From positions 1,302,001 to 1,366,000 of the forward strand of contig NC_085881.1 of assembly GCF_035222275.1 (NCBI RefSeq): a stretch of DNA of 64,000 nt, given 5' to 3'. The notes beneath the pieces are model-generated. The model was not told where the DNA came from. It worked only from the letters and a program-made list of their open reading frames with translations, and ran no database searches. A program made the position numbers and the translations under genes. This DNA comes from Podospora bellae-mahoneyi. Lineage: Eukaryota; Ascomycota; Sordariomycetes; Sordariales; Podosporaceae. Numbering within the stretch: position 1 is the stretch's first letter; every line of letters starts with the position of its first letter. Positions 44,412 to 56,200 of the stretch are shown here, piece after piece.

Positions 44412-47400
44412 TTATACATACTTCCTCAACTGCAGTCCACACGTCAGCAAACCTGTCTCAATGTTTTCAGGTAAAAGCAAAAAGAGGTACTCACATCCAG
44501 CGTCAACGTCTCCGAACTATTCGCAGCCTGGTCCCTATACACCCCCACAAGACTCTCGCTGTGCTGAAACAGCGTCGGCTTCAAGCTGATCACAATAAAC
44601 TGCATCCCCGGCCCGGCATGCTCCCGGATGTACTTTGTGATCTTTTCCACATTCGCATTATCCAGCGCGGCGTCCACCTCGTCTAGCACAAAGAACGGGC
44701 TGGGCTGGTAGCTATGAATCGCAAACAACAGCGCCAGCGCCGCCATCGTCTTTTCGCCGCCCGACAGGTGCTCCATGTCCCGGAAGCGCTTGAGCGGCGG
44801 CATGGCGTGGTACTTGATCCCGGATAGGTACGGCGTCTCCGTGTCCTCTTCGATGTCGAGATAGGCTTGCCCACCCAAGGGGTACGCATCACTCCGCGTG
44901 AGATCCTTGTACACGTGCGTGATCTGCTCTTGGATATGGCTGAAGGCCTTGTTAAAGAGCTCGAACCGCTGCTGTTTGACTCTAGAAAACGCGTCGCGGG
45001 CTTCTTTGAGGGCGGTTTTGCTGTCTTCCCAGTCCTTGTCAGTTGACTGGAGCCGGGTCTTGACCGACTCGAGACGCTCCATGGCGCGCATGTTGGGGTT
45101 GAGCTTCTCGAGCTCGGTCGTGAGGGAAGATATGCGCTCTTGGAGCTTATCTTCAAAGTCATCGTCTGAGTCTTTGAGGTCGTCGTCGAGGTTGTCAAAG
45201 TCGATTTCGATGCCGTAGTCGTCCATGGCCGCCTCGAGGACCTCGTCCGCCTCGGCGTCTTCGTCCATGTCGACGTCCATGGCGTCTTGGTCTTTCTGGA
45301 GGAGGACGTCTTCGTTGGGGATGTCGTCTAGAGAACCCTGCTTAAGGGGGATCTGGATCTGCTCCAACTTGCAGCGGCGCAGGAGGGCGAACTTGCCGGC
45401 GCTGTTCTTTTGGACGACGGACTCGAGGTTGGAGATTTCTTTTAGTCGGGCGTCGATGTCTTTGCTTCTCCCTTGGAGGTCGGCCTTGGCTTCCGAGACC
45501 TTCTTGGTCTTTTCGGCGTGTCTGGTCCGGACAACCTCTAGGCTTTCGGAGAGGGCTTCGAGCTCGTCTTGGTCTTGGCCCATGGCTTCCTCAATGTTGC
45601 TCTTTTCCTCCTGGTATGACTGGACTTCCTGTTGGTGCCGCTTGAGTTGTTGCTCCATGTTCTTTACTCGTTCAGTGCTGGAGCTGAGCTGTGACGTCTC
45701 CCAGCTCAAGCTGTTTTGAATGCTCTTCTTCTGGATGTCAAATGCCTGGCGCTTCTGGGCAGCCTCCTGCTCCAAAGTCCCTTGCTGGGCCTCGTAGTCA
45801 CGAATGTTCTCATATCCAAGCCTCTTGCAGAAGTCGGCGTAGATCTTATCTTCGACGCCCTGAATGGCCTTTTCGAACTTCTCCACGGTTGCCCGGGTAC
45901 GCTCCAGCTCGCCCTTCTTGTCGTCGAATTTGGGCTGGAAGCTCGCCAGTTCCTGCTTCGCGTTGTCGAGCTCCTTTAGCTTACTCTTAAGATTCTTTTC
46001 AAAGGCAGCCAACTCGCTCTTTTGCAGGCGAAGACGCTGCTCCAGAGAGGCAATCTCGTTCTGGAGGTTGTCCTCAGTGCCTCGCCGTCCCGCTCGTGGC
46101 AACTTGGCAATGTCGTCCTTGAACTTCTCAGCCAAACGCGTGAGATTCTCAACATCAACCTGCTCGAACCGGCGCTTATTGCCCTTGTCCTCATTCAAGC
46201 GACCACCCGTCATGGTACCGGCCTTGTGAATCACGTAGCCTTGCAGTGTCACAGCCTTGACCTGGATCTTCTTGCCGTAGACAATCTCCTTGGCCACCTC
46301 GAGGTTGTCACAGACTACGGACCCGCCGCAGGCATAGGCAATCGCCCGCTCCAGCGTTGGATCAAAGTCGATGGTGTCAATGGTCAATCTGGCACCCGCA
46401 ATGCCCTTGACGGCAGAGTTTGAGGTGTTTACCTTGATGTTGTCCAACGGAATGAAGGTCATGGAGGGGAGCCGACCGTCCTTGAGAAACTGGATGCAGT
46501 CAACAGCTGTCTTCTCGGTGTCGACAATCACCCCGTCGAATTCGCGACCAAGGGCAGTGATGACCGCCTCGTCGTACTTCTTCTGTTTCGGCTTGCAAAG
46601 CTCACCAACTCGCCCGCGAACACCAGGGTAGATGCGTTTGAGGTCACTGATAATGTTGCGCGTCCTTGTCTCCCTCTCATTCTGCCGCCTGCCCATGTCC
46701 GCATCTTCGAGTTTCCTCAGGACGTCGCGGAGCTTCTCCTCGAGTTCAGTGTGGGTGTTATTGATCCTAATACGCTCCGACTGAACACTGTTGTACTCCT
46801 TTTTCTTGGCGTCGATCTCCGTTGTAATCTGCCTGATGAAGTCTTGACAAGCATCCCGGCGTTCTGTGATGACCCGGACCTCACCCTGCAGTTTGTCGAT
46901 GCTGGCTTCAAAGTTGTCTATCCTGCCACCAAGACTGTTGAATGTCGCCTCGTCGCTCTTCAATTGTCGTCGCAGATTATCCAGCTTTTGTCGATTGTCT
47001 GTTGACCTCTTCATCGCCTCTGCTTGCAGCTTGTCGTATTCTTTCCTGTCCGCATCGCTGAGTTCCTTGCCCTGCTTCTTCAGCGTTTCGGCCCATTGCT
47101 TCTCAAACTGTCGGTGCGCTTTTTCCACTTGTGACAAGTCCTTTGTGTACTTTTGCACAGCCGCCGTCTTCTCGTCGCGGAGTTTCTTGAGATCGGCAAT
47201 CCTCTTTCGTAGCATTTCCATATCCCGGGAACTCTGTGTGATCTTCTCATCAATTGGTACCAGGCTGTTTTCTCTTTCCTCAATGCTCTTTTCCTTGGCC
47301 TTGATCGTCTTCTCGATCTTGTGGACCTCACGGGCAACGCTGGTTTGCTCCTTGCGCGCAGCCTCCAGCCTCTTTTCGAATGTCTCAACGTTTCGGCGGA

Positions 47401-48322
47401 ACTCCTTGAGATTCTCCTGGTGCTCTTGAATCTGGGCGCTTGACTCATCCATCACCCGTTGAAAGTGGTACAGCTTCCACAGAATGTGAGTGATAACGGC
47501 CTCGTCCCTTTCCTCTGTCTTCTTCTGGAAGTTCTCGGCCTCCTTCTTTTGCTCCTGATACTGCTTGATCTCGCCATTGATACCTCTTCTTCTGATGAGT
47601 TGAAAGTTTTGGTTTTCGAGAGCCTGCTCTTCCTCGGCCTGGAGTTTCTCGTACTCGGCCTTGTATTCCAAACTACCCGAGATCTGCTCGATCAAGCGTG
47701 TGAGGTCCTGTGGTGACTGCGCAGCGATGGCCTCGACATCACCTTGGAACACCAAAAAGTTGCGCGCCTTGATCAGGATGTTCTCCGCCTCGAGGGCCTC
47801 GTTGTACTGCTGGGCGGTAACCACGCGGTCGTTGATTCGGTACTCGCTAGAACCGTTGCTCGTGATCGTGCGCTTCCAACTTTGCTCATCACCAGCATCA
47901 TCTTCGTACACGGCCATCACCCAGGCGGATTTGGGGTCGTTTCTCGTCGCTCTTTGCGAAGAGCCATCGTCATCGCCATTCTCGACGCCGTTAGTGTGGC
48001 CATTGGTGGCTGGTGCAGCTGTGCCGTCGTCTTGGATCTTCGAAGTTTTCATGACCCGGCCGCGATAAACCAGGTCGCGAAGGTGCGACGATCGTAGATG
48101 TGACGACTTGATGCCCAGGACGAAGGAAATGGCGTCCATCGAGTTGGATTTACCGGAGCCATTGGGACCGATGATGGAGGTGAAGTAGGAGTCGCCAAAC
48201 AAGAGTGTGTGGTGGCCCTTGTAGGACTTGAAGTCTTTGAAAGCACTGTTAGCTTTAACCTACAAGACATGGCCAGCAGGTATCACGTACTGAAAAGCTC
48301 GAGGCGGAGGAGCTTCCCCATG
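44412..48322 (-). CDS. SMC1: Cohesin subunit Smc1
   Basis: Exons 48292-48322 (31 nt), 44495-48234 and 44412-44429 (18 nt) encode 1262 residues. Smc1 pairs with Smc3 and the kleisin Scc1/Rad21 to form the cohesin ring that holds sister chromatids and shapes loops. The tiny first exon carries MGKLLRLELF, and the splice restores LELFNFKSYKG. Walker A is GPNGSGKS at residues 33-40. Long coiled coils flank the hinge (about residues 520-680, with YPGVRGRVGELCKPK, FDGVIVDTEKTA and HKAGTMTGG). The ABC signature LSGGEK is at 1167-1172 and Walker B FFVLDE at 1191-1196. The last exon adds LRKYV. The length is normal. Introns are 57 and 65 nt. Confidence 0.97.
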
Positions 48323-48340
48323 GTCGCGGTGGCCCCGACA

Positions 48341-48453
48341 CGCGGAGCGGGATGTTGTCGAAGAGTCGCGTCAAATGGAGGGGATTCGCAAGGGCAATTG
48401 CGCGGTCACAGGGCCCGTAAAAATAGTGGCGCGACGGTCAGGACGAAAACGCG
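48341..48453. promoter_or_regulatory. Three ACGCG cores upstream of SMC1
   Basis: ACGCG occurs at 48341-48345 and 48449-48453 on plus, and on minus at 48367-48371, all within 130 bases of the SMC1 start. ACGCG is the core of the MluI cell-cycle box used by MBF in G1/S gene control, and cohesin genes are G1/S-regulated in yeasts. In GC-rich DNA such words also arise by chance. Confidence 0.3.
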
Positions 48454-48670
48454 CGCAGAAATAGATACGAGAAGAAAAAGAAGTGTTGGTGAAGCAGTCT
48501 CCAATCGCGCCAGGACCATAACCGAACGGCCTGAATTTACCATCGCGACGGGAAGGGCGCCGTTATGGTGGGGGAGCGGGTGCACGTGCCATATCTGCCT
48601 AAAGGGTTAGGGTTGGTTGGCGCTCTGTAGCCATGTGTAAGATGACGGTCTGCTTGAAGAGCGAGTGTAG

Positions 48671-48730
48671 CCCAAGAGCTATTCTAGTTGCTTAAGAGCT
48701 ATGCTAGTTTCTCAAGAGCTATGCTAGTTG
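48671..48730. repeat. Minisatellite: three 20-bp units
   Basis: Three head-to-tail copies in exact 20-base register of a unit like CTCAAGAGCTATGCTAGTTG, with one to four differences per copy. Confidence 0.9.
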
Positions 48731-48836
48731 ATATTGCTTTGGACTATGGCTGGCGCATTCGTGAGCACTACGCTGTAGACAAGTAAGGCAACGCACATTG
48801 TATTCTGAACCATAGGTACCTGACAAAAAAGTCAAT

Positions 48837-48902
48837 CTGCCTCGAAAGATAGTTCGGTAATATGCCTTGAAAGATAGTCAGTATGCCTTCAGAGATAGTC
48901 AA
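48837..48902. repeat. Minisatellite: three units of 21-24 bp
   Basis: Three imperfect copies with the core TGCCTTGAAAGATAGTCAG (variants TGCCTCGAAAGATAGTTCG and TGCCTTCAGAGATAGTCAA). It is a different unit from the neighbouring repeat 110 bases away. Confidence 0.85.
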
Positions 48903-49706
48903 GAGGCCTATCAACTATCTTCCCAAGCATAGCTCAGAATATGAATATGTGTTGATTTGATACTTTTGCAGCGCCAATTATTTGTCCACAGCATGGCACT
49001 CATGAAGTTGCTGTTTCACGGAGATGATTGACATGTGAAAGGTAAACATCCGACTATTGATGCAAAGCTGCCTTTTTACTTCCAAATGGGCACTCATGTC
49101 TGGCTACCTGAATATGGAGTCATCTGATCGAAGCAGAGCTGCGATGCAACCGGCAGGCAATTTGAGGTCGAAATGGAGGTCCACCTCGTCAAAGGACGGG
49201 ACCGAAGCCAAGTCCTGTTCCATGATGGTGGGTGCCGTTTCAAGCCTTCTGGCCACTGAGCGCAGCCCCTCAGAACACGCCCAGCGCTGCAGCCAGTGAG
49301 GGCAGGGGTCTGGGGCCTGGGGCAGACGCTAAATATGCAGCAACAACGTCAACACCACCTTTCTCCTCCGCTTTTTTGGTTGTCCAAGTCAGGTCTGGTG
49401 GTTGCATCACAAGCTGCCAACTCTGCCCACGACGGTGTCACCCTCACCCTCACTCTCACCTTCTTAACTCATGTCTGACTGATTTGTTGTCCACCTGCCC
49501 CTCTCTGACGTTGCTCCATCTATTCACTTCAGGCAGCGCACCAGGCACCACACCAGGCACCAAAGCTGTTCCACTTTCTTTTAGACCCAACCTCTGCGAC
49601 AAAGAGGCCACCGGCCACATATCTCTCCTCCACTCCTCGACTGAAATATTGGACACGGTCCGCGTTTAAGGATACTTTACAGACATTCGAGATCAAGACC
49701 GCAATC

Positions 49707-51338
49707 ATGGCCGAACCAGAAGTCGCATCAACAGACAGTGAAGCTGTCCCTACACCAGAAAACAGCACCCCCCTCGATGATGCCTCTCCTCTTGAAGAAC
49801 ATGTCCCCTCCATCGATACGCCAACCCTCGCGCCCACCTCCCCCGAGCCCCGTCTCTCGCGAAACCCTTCATTCTCCGGGAGCAGCAGCACCTACCAAGA
49901 AGACTGGGACTCCAACTTCCCCCCTCTGGACCGCCTAACTGTCTTGGAGCTGCTCGATAACTTCACCCTCCCGCAACAGCTTGAGAAACTCCAGAAGGGA
50001 ATCTCGGCCCAGACTGAGAAAGTGCGCAAGTCCCGCGAAGCCTTCAACACCAAATCCCGCCAAGCCCGCGAGCGCATGGTAGACGAATGGCGCCGTCGTG
50101 TCCCCTCCGCTGAAGAGCAGCTCGACCGGTACCGCAAGCGCATGAGTAACTCGGTCGACAAACTCGGGAAACGCTGGAACGACACCAAAGTTATCACCCT
50201 CCGCGAGAAGATCTCGTTCATCTTCGGTGTCATGAACATTTTTGTCTCGGGGTATCTAATCGGCGGCTGGCCAGAGTACATGCACTGGTGGTACACCATC
50301 CAGATCCTGTATTTTATGCCTATTCGCTTCTACACCTACCACAAGCGGGGATACCACTACTTTCTCGCCGACCTCTGCTACTTTGTCAACTTTCTCCTGT
50401 TGTTATCCGTTTGGGTCTTTCCAAAGAGTAAACGGCTGTTTACAGCCGTGTACTGCCTCGCATTTGGAAACAACGCCGTGGCAATCATCATGTGGCGCAA
50501 CTCGCTGGTCTTCCACTCGTTTGATAAAGTCACCTCGCTCTTCATCCACATCATGCCCTGCGCGACGTTGCACTGCATCGTTCACTTAATCTCCCCCGAA
50601 CACCAAGCCTCTCGCTTCCCAGCAATTTACACAATCAAGCACTCTCCCGCTGGCTCGCCAACCGCTTACGCCAACGTCCTGAGCATGCTAGCCTGGTCCA
50701 CAATCCCATACGCGATCTGGCAGTTGAGTTACTACTTTTTTATCACCGTCCGCCGGAGAGACAAAATCGCCGCCGGCCGCCCGACATCCTTCACCTGGCT
50801 CAGGCAATCGTATTCCAAAGTCTGGATCGGAAAGTTTGTGTTGGGGCTCCCGGAGGCGTTGCAGGAGCCAGCGTTCATGTTTATACAATATGCATACGCG
50901 GTCCTGACGATGCTACCGTGCAGCCTGTGGTTTTACTACAGGTGGGCGAGTGCGGGTTTTTTGGGAGTGGTTTTTGTTTGGTCGGTGTACAACGGGGCGA
51001 CGTATTATATTGACGTTTTTGGAAAGAGGTTTCAGAAGGAGCTGGAGGCGATGAGGAAGGAGGTGGAGAGGTGGCAGGGTGAGCATGAGGGGTTGGTTGG
51101 TGGCGGCGGGGGGAGTGATCACGGGGAGGAGAAGAAGGTTGGGCTTGGCGAGGGGATTAGTGGGAAGGTGCTGGATGAAAAGAGGGAGGGGGGTGAGGAT
51201 GGGAGGAGTGGGTTGGATAATATTCCGCTGTTGAATGATGAACGGCCGGCGGCGGCGATGGTTACGGGGTTGGAGGTTGGTGATGGGGGGGCGAGGGATG
51301 TGGCTAGGGAGAGGAGGCAGGGGAGGGGGGGGATTTAA
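49707..51338 (+). CDS. GPC1: Glycerophosphocholine acyltransferase Gpc1
   Basis: A single exon of 543 residues. Gpc1 transfers an acyl group from acyl-CoA to glycerophosphocholine, making lysophosphatidylcholine, so that lipid deacylation products are recycled (yeast YGR149W). The first 140 residues are cytosolic: Pro/Ser-rich, then a coiled LEKLQKGISAQTEKVRKSREAF and RRRVPSAEEQLDRYRKRM. The membrane core (about 165-460) holds SFIFGVMNIFVSGYLIGG, WWYTIQILYFMPIRFYTYHKRGYHYFLADLCYFVN, NNAVAIIMWRNSLVFHSFDKVTS, MPCATLHCIVHL and WWY- and YY-rich helices, all typical of the family. A Lys/Glu helix and a Gly-rich tail end it. Seven to eight membrane spans are likely, in the ER. The coding strand is C-rich up to about 50800 and G-rich after that. 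Confidence 0.95.
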   Translation: MAEPEVASTDSEAVPTPENSTPLDDASPLEEHVPSIDTPTLAPTSPEPRLSRNPSFSGSSSTYQEDWDSNFPPLDRLTVLELLDNFTLPQQLEKLQKGISAQTEKVRKSREAFNTKSRQARERMVDEWRRRVPSAEEQLDRYRKRMSNSVDKLGKRWNDTKVITLREKISFIFGVMNIFVSGYLIGGWPEYMHWWYTIQILYFMPIRFYTYHKRGYHYFLADLCYFVNFLLLLSVWVFPKSKRLFTAVYCLAFGNNAVAIIMWRNSLVFHSFDKVTSLFIHIMPCATLHCIVHLISPEHQASRFPAIYTIKHSPAGSPTAYANVLSMLAWSTIPYAIWQLSYYFFITVRRRDKIAAGRPTSFTWLRQSYSKVWIGKFVLGLPEALQEPAFMFIQYAYAVLTMLPCSLWFYYRWASAGFLGVVFVWSVYNGATYYIDVFGKRFQKELEAMRKEVERWQGEHEGLVGGGGGSDHGEEKKVGLGEGISGKVLDEKREGGEDGRSGLDNIPLLNDERPAAAMVTGLEVGDGGARDVARERRQGRGGI

Positions 51339-52901
51339 TTTTGTTTTTTTGAGGAGGGAAGGGATGAATGGGTTTTTTTTTTGTTTTTCATTTGTGGTCT
51401 CGTGTGTGTGTGGCTGGCGTTGTTGTTGTTGTGGTTGTTATTGTGGTTGTTGTTGTGGCTGTTGTTGTTGTTGGAATAGGTCAGATTGTGGATTTTGGTT
51501 CGGATATATACCCCCGCTTCTTTTTTATTGACATGAGAGAATAATGAGTCTGTTGCAATATTATGTTTGACTTTCGATGAGAATGTAGCATCTTTTGTGA
51601 GGTTGCGCGTCGTGGGAAGTGAAATTAAGGCCTTAAATAGTAGTTAATGGAGCGTAAAAGAAAGTTGTAGGCTTTGAAAAGGAACTAACAGGATTTGAAA
51701 AGAACCAACAGACTTTAAAAGATGGTCGACAGGGCTTAGAAGACAGTAAAAAGGCCTACTGCTTCTTGGTCTTTTTGTTTTTCTTTTTTTCTTTTTTGTT
51801 TTGGGGGGGGGAGATAGGTTACGATATGATATGCGTTGACTTACATTGCCCATTATTGTATCCACAGCGTGACTGGGTAAGGATTTAGGAGAAGATTATT
51901 TGGATGAGCGAGGTTGCCCTCGACGTAAGAGCAACAACAGGCCAGCTTCATTTCGAGCTCAGTAAAAACTCGGGATAAAAGCATCTGATCATGGAAACTA
52001 GCAACATATCCTTTCACTTCGAGCCGAATGAAGACTCCTGCCGCAATCACACACACCGACTCCATAATAAAGCATAAGATGAGAAGCAAATTCATTTCAT
52101 GCAACCACACCACCTACCATCATCAACACCACCCACCCTCCCAGCTACAAAGCGCAATCATGACCTGGTTTCCAATAATGTACAACAAACAAGCCCCGCT
52201 TATTTCCACCCCGCCAAAAAATAATGAACCAAGCGCCATAATAATTAAAAAAACGTCAATTAACAAACAACCCATGAATCCCGCTTTCATACTTTAGCAA
52301 GAAAGAAAAGAAAAAAAGACATAACCCAACACCTCCTCCCACCAACAAACCATGATAAACAAATTCCGCTTTGTTGAAAGAAAGATGGCAAAAAGAGCCC
52401 CGGGTATTGACCACCACCTCACATCCAGATGTCCCATGTTACCCAGCCAGCTCCATTTCATCCATCAATCCCCCCTTCTATATCCATGATGATCGATTGA
52501 TCCCTTTAACCCCAACCGACCCACCGACCCAAAGCCAAACCAGAGACACCATCATCATCAACACCACCACCACCACCACCACCAAACACCCAACACCCTT
52601 GCTTTTGATTGAAAGAGTTCCGTTTCCCCCCCAAGTGTTGTCGTCGTCGTGTGTCATCCACCTCGTAAGTTTCGTGTCATGGTGTACACTAAAAAAAACC
52701 TGTCAGTCGCTTGTCCCTTCCATATATGGAAAAAGGGGAGGAGAAACTAACAAATCTCAATTGAGAGAAAAAAAAAATCCATCTCCTGCTCGCTGCAAGC
52801 AAAGATAAACAATTTCTTCCCGCTGATTCCCCCGCCCCCAACTCCAAAAGCCACTTGTTCGTCGTCTGGCTCAAGAAAGCATGTGAAAGTCACTAACCCT
52901 T
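51339..52901. other. Convergent 3' region between GPC1 and CDH1
   Basis: 1.56 kb after both stop codons. It contains a (TTG)n-like tract at about 51419-51476, a degenerate minisatellite at 51665-51752 and a (CAC)n stretch near 52561-52590. No gene is seen. It is unusually long for a convergent gap in this window. Confidence 0.45.
51665..51752. repeat. Degenerate minisatellite, four units of about 20-22 bp
   Basis: Consecutive units gtaggctttgaaaaggaac, caggatttgaaaagaacc, cagactttaaaagatggtc and cagggcttagaagacagt share the pattern CAGG-TTTGAAAAGA. It lies about 330 bases past the GPC1 stop codon. Confidence 0.65.
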
Positions 52902-54804
52902 TCACCTAATAACCCCCCACTCCTGCAACCTTATACTTCCCCCGCCCCCCTCCCCATCCTCCCCCATCCTCCCACCCCTCTTCCCAAACACGTTCCAAAA
53001 CCTCAACGTCTCGTCCCCCGCCCCCGTGACCACCACCCTCCCGTCCGGGCTCATAGCCAGGTACAGCACCCGATAAGTGTGCCCCGTCAAACTCGCCACC
53101 TGCGTCATGCTCGGGTACTTCCACACGACAATCTGGTTCTGGCTGTACCCATGCGTCGAGACAATCTCGTTCGAGTTCTTGCTCCACGCCAAGTTGCAAA
53201 CCTGGCTCCCCGTGTCAATCTCATTGACAACGGTCCCCCTCACCGTATCGTGGAAAATGATCCGGCGGTCGGCCGTACCGCCACCGGAAGCCAACAGTCC
53301 ACGTTGGTGAGGGCTCCAAGCAATCGCCTTCACCGCGGCTGTGTGGTCCGAAAACTTCCACAGTGGCGAGTCCGAGAGCTTATCCCAGACCATTAGTTTG
53401 TTGTCGTTCCCTCCACTCGCCAGCTGCCCATCCTCGCAGTTCCATTTTAGTCCGCACACTTCCTGCTTGTGCCCGACTAGCTTCCTCATCCACGGATCTG
53501 GGGCTCGCACATCACGGTGGTATATGGACCGATCCCGCGAGCCAGAGGTGAGGATGTGCGTGTTCCAGGCCAGAGCACCCACACGGTTAGTGTGGCCTAC
53601 CATAGTCCTCAACCTTCGCTGCCGCTCTGCATCCCAGATTTGCACTAGGCCCTTTCCAGTTCCGATGGCAATGTGTGTGCCCTTTTGTATCCATGACACG
53701 CTCGTAACGGTGTCGTCTTCTAACGTGCAGAGCTTGTTGACGCGACTGGTCTGGGCGTTCCACATGTACACGCTCGATCCCAGGCCGACGCCTAATACAT
53801 TTGCGTTGCCCCAGTCAACGAGGTTGAGGTAAAAGTCATCTGCGAGCTCGGGAGCATCCAACACCTTATACGGAACCTTGCTCACGGCACGCGGTTGTCG
53901 CCGTGGGCTGAGGAGCAGTTGCTGACTCCCATATCTCACTGGCGATAAGCTGTACACTTCGGACCGGGTGTTTAAGTTGGGCCCGTGTCGACTTTGTGGC
54001 GTCCTTGAAGGTGTTGGATGGCCTGCAATGCTGTGACGAGGCGACATGTAGGAGAACAGATTCTTGTGTGGTGTGGATGGAGTCAAATTTGATGGCAAAG
54101 ATGATGGTGGTGGCCCGTTTGGTGGGGTGTGTGATCTGGTGGCATGGCCGTGGGAGAGCCTGTTGTGCTCTGGTGACATGGAAGGCGGTGACACCTGTGG
54201 TATCGAATTCTCAAACAACTCTGTCCGCAGCAGGCGGGAGAATGTCCGATTTGCCTCCTCAGCTGCATTCGAGGATTAGCTACATGGCACACCCAGTTGA
54301 GTTCACGGGACTCACTTCTCTGATAGTGAAGCTCCCCATGCGGGGTCCGCTTCTTTTGTCTTGATGGGGTCGCGGGCGACCCATCTTCATGCAAGAGACT
54401 GAAACTTGCCTGGAGGTCTTGGCCAGACCGCGTGGGAATAAAGCTATGAGCGACCAGTCAGCAACAACAGATGAAAAGTCAAAAAAATCAACATACCGGT
54501 CACCGTTGATCCTTTGCCGTTTCCTACTCGGACTAGCTCCAGGTGTGCTTTCTCGGTGCTGCCGACCGATTTCCCGCCGCAGCGCGTGGTCGACGGCATC
54601 CAATCCAATGTCGGTGGATCTTGAACTCAACCGTCCATTTCTCGAGCTTCCGACATGCGACGGTTCCACCTTCAGACGTTCCCCTGGCGGGGGAGGCGTC
54701 GACAACCTTGGACTGGCGGCGGCCGAATTGTGTGACTCCTGGATTGGCCTCTTCATGGTGGGAGATAATGCAGCGCCGTTTGAAACGTCGCCGTTGATAC
54801 CCAT
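52902..54804 (-). CDS. CDH1: APC/C co-activator Cdh1 (Fizzy-related, Hct1/Srw1)
   Basis: Exons 54497-54804, 54316-54443 and 52902-54262 (two 53-nt introns) give 598 residues. Cdh1 binds the anaphase-promoting complex in late mitosis and G1, and brings destruction-box and KEN substrates to be ubiquitinated. The C-box is DRFIPTR, built across the first intron. TFSRLLRTELFEN and the PRAVSKVPYKVLDAPELADDF block precede a seven-bladed WD40 propeller (about 285-570) with NVLGVGLGSSVYMWNA, GHTNRVGALAWN, GHKQEVCGLKWN, DHTAAVKAIAWSPH and GHTYRVLYLAMSPDG. The C-terminus ends in Ile-Arg, the IR tail that binds APC3. The N-terminal Ser/Pro-rich part has many S/T-P sites, as expected of a CDK-inhibited protein. 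It is Cdh1 and not Cdc20 by its SKVPYKVLDAPEL block. Confidence 0.95.
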
Positions 54805-56168
54805 GCTTCTCTTGTTTTGATCCTCAGCGCCCCTTATCTAAATTCACAGAAATTGATTGCCGTGCGGGTTTGGCGACAGGCGCGCTTTGCATAGGCTGGA
54901 TTGGAGTCGGACGAGAGGCGGGTATGGTGAGAGGTGAAGTCGGAAGAGTCGGTCGCAGGACAAAGAACGCGCGATTGTTGCGGGACAGCGATGAAATGCG
55001 GGGGAAACAGTTTTCGCAAAAAGTGAATAGTCGCATAGACAGCTTTTGTGGGGCGAGCGATGGTATTGTTGTGCTGCTGTGGGAGAAGTCGCGATCTCGT
55101 CTCTCTGCTTGTCTTGGGAAACAACAATCGCAAGGAGCGGCGGGGCGACTGGGCAACGGGAGCTCTCTTAATAGGAGACAACAGCGGGTCCTCGTGTCCG
55201 ATAGACTCGAATAAGTGGCAGCGCCACAACCACAATCTCGCAAACTCTAAAGTCGACAGACAATCCTCTGCAAAGGTAGGGCTACCGGAATAATGCTAGG
55301 CATTCGTCAGGCCGTGAGGTTGGGAGGGATGGCGTCGACAGCTCGAGGTGTGTGTGGTGATGGAAGTTGGCGAAGCACAGAAGGCCAACCCTCTGAAGGC
55401 AGAGACGGAAGCCCTCTGAAGCGGGAGAGCGCGGGCAACAGGCGACGGGCGACAGTCGCGCTAAGCCGTTGATTAGCCGATTCCAAACAAGCGAGACCCT
55501 TGCTCGAATGCTCGAGGGGCACGGACCATCCAAACACAGCAGTGACCTCGCTGGGCTGCCTGTGGCTGTCTCTACGCTGTGAAACTTGGCGGCGCCTAAA
55601 ATAATATCTCCAGCTTCCTCTCCTCCCTGGAACTGCCAGCCGACGCCAGGAATGCATACAGCTCACCCAAATCTTTACCGTCTTTCCACATGGCCATTCA
55701 CGTGCTTTCCTCTAAAAACAAGCCCCAGTCCTTGATTCCCCATTGTCTCCCCGTCCCTATAGAACTTTTGGAAGCTCTCGTCTGGCACGTTGTCCCATGA
55801 TGTAGGTAGACCCCACACTCAGCTACTAGGTCCTATTCATATCCTTCACATAGTCCGTGGAGGTTGGGATAGCAGTGGATGGCTATCAGTATCAACCTGG
55901 TCTGATTTAGCAAGGTATGATTGTATGCTATCGTCAACGCAGCAGCACAACCCCTCATCTCGACCTCACACTCAACGGGTCCGAGTGCCCCCCTCTGTGA
56001 GCGCACATTCAAATGATACCAACCCCTCCCTATAATCTTTGCGGTGGTGGAGTGGAGCACTGGAGATGAGGTCTTCTGACGGTAAACACGGAGAGGGGAG
56101 GTACGATGAGACAAAATATTGTTGAGTCTTTCGCGATGACTGTTTTGCGTTTCTCTCTCGATTGGGCA

Positions 56169-56200
<32 letters not shown>

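Larger units (their letters stand above)
48323..49706. other. Divergent region between SMC1 and GPC1, with two minisatellites
   Basis: 1.4 kb containing both promoters and the two short tandem repeats listed separately (48671-48730 and 48837-48902). TTAGGGTT at 48607-48614 is only a single telomere-like word. No gene is seen. Confidence 0.45.

Noticed and set aside
48601-48620. TTAGGG-containing word, possible interstitial telomere repeat
   Set aside because: Only one TTAGGG followed by a partial TTGG. No tandem array.
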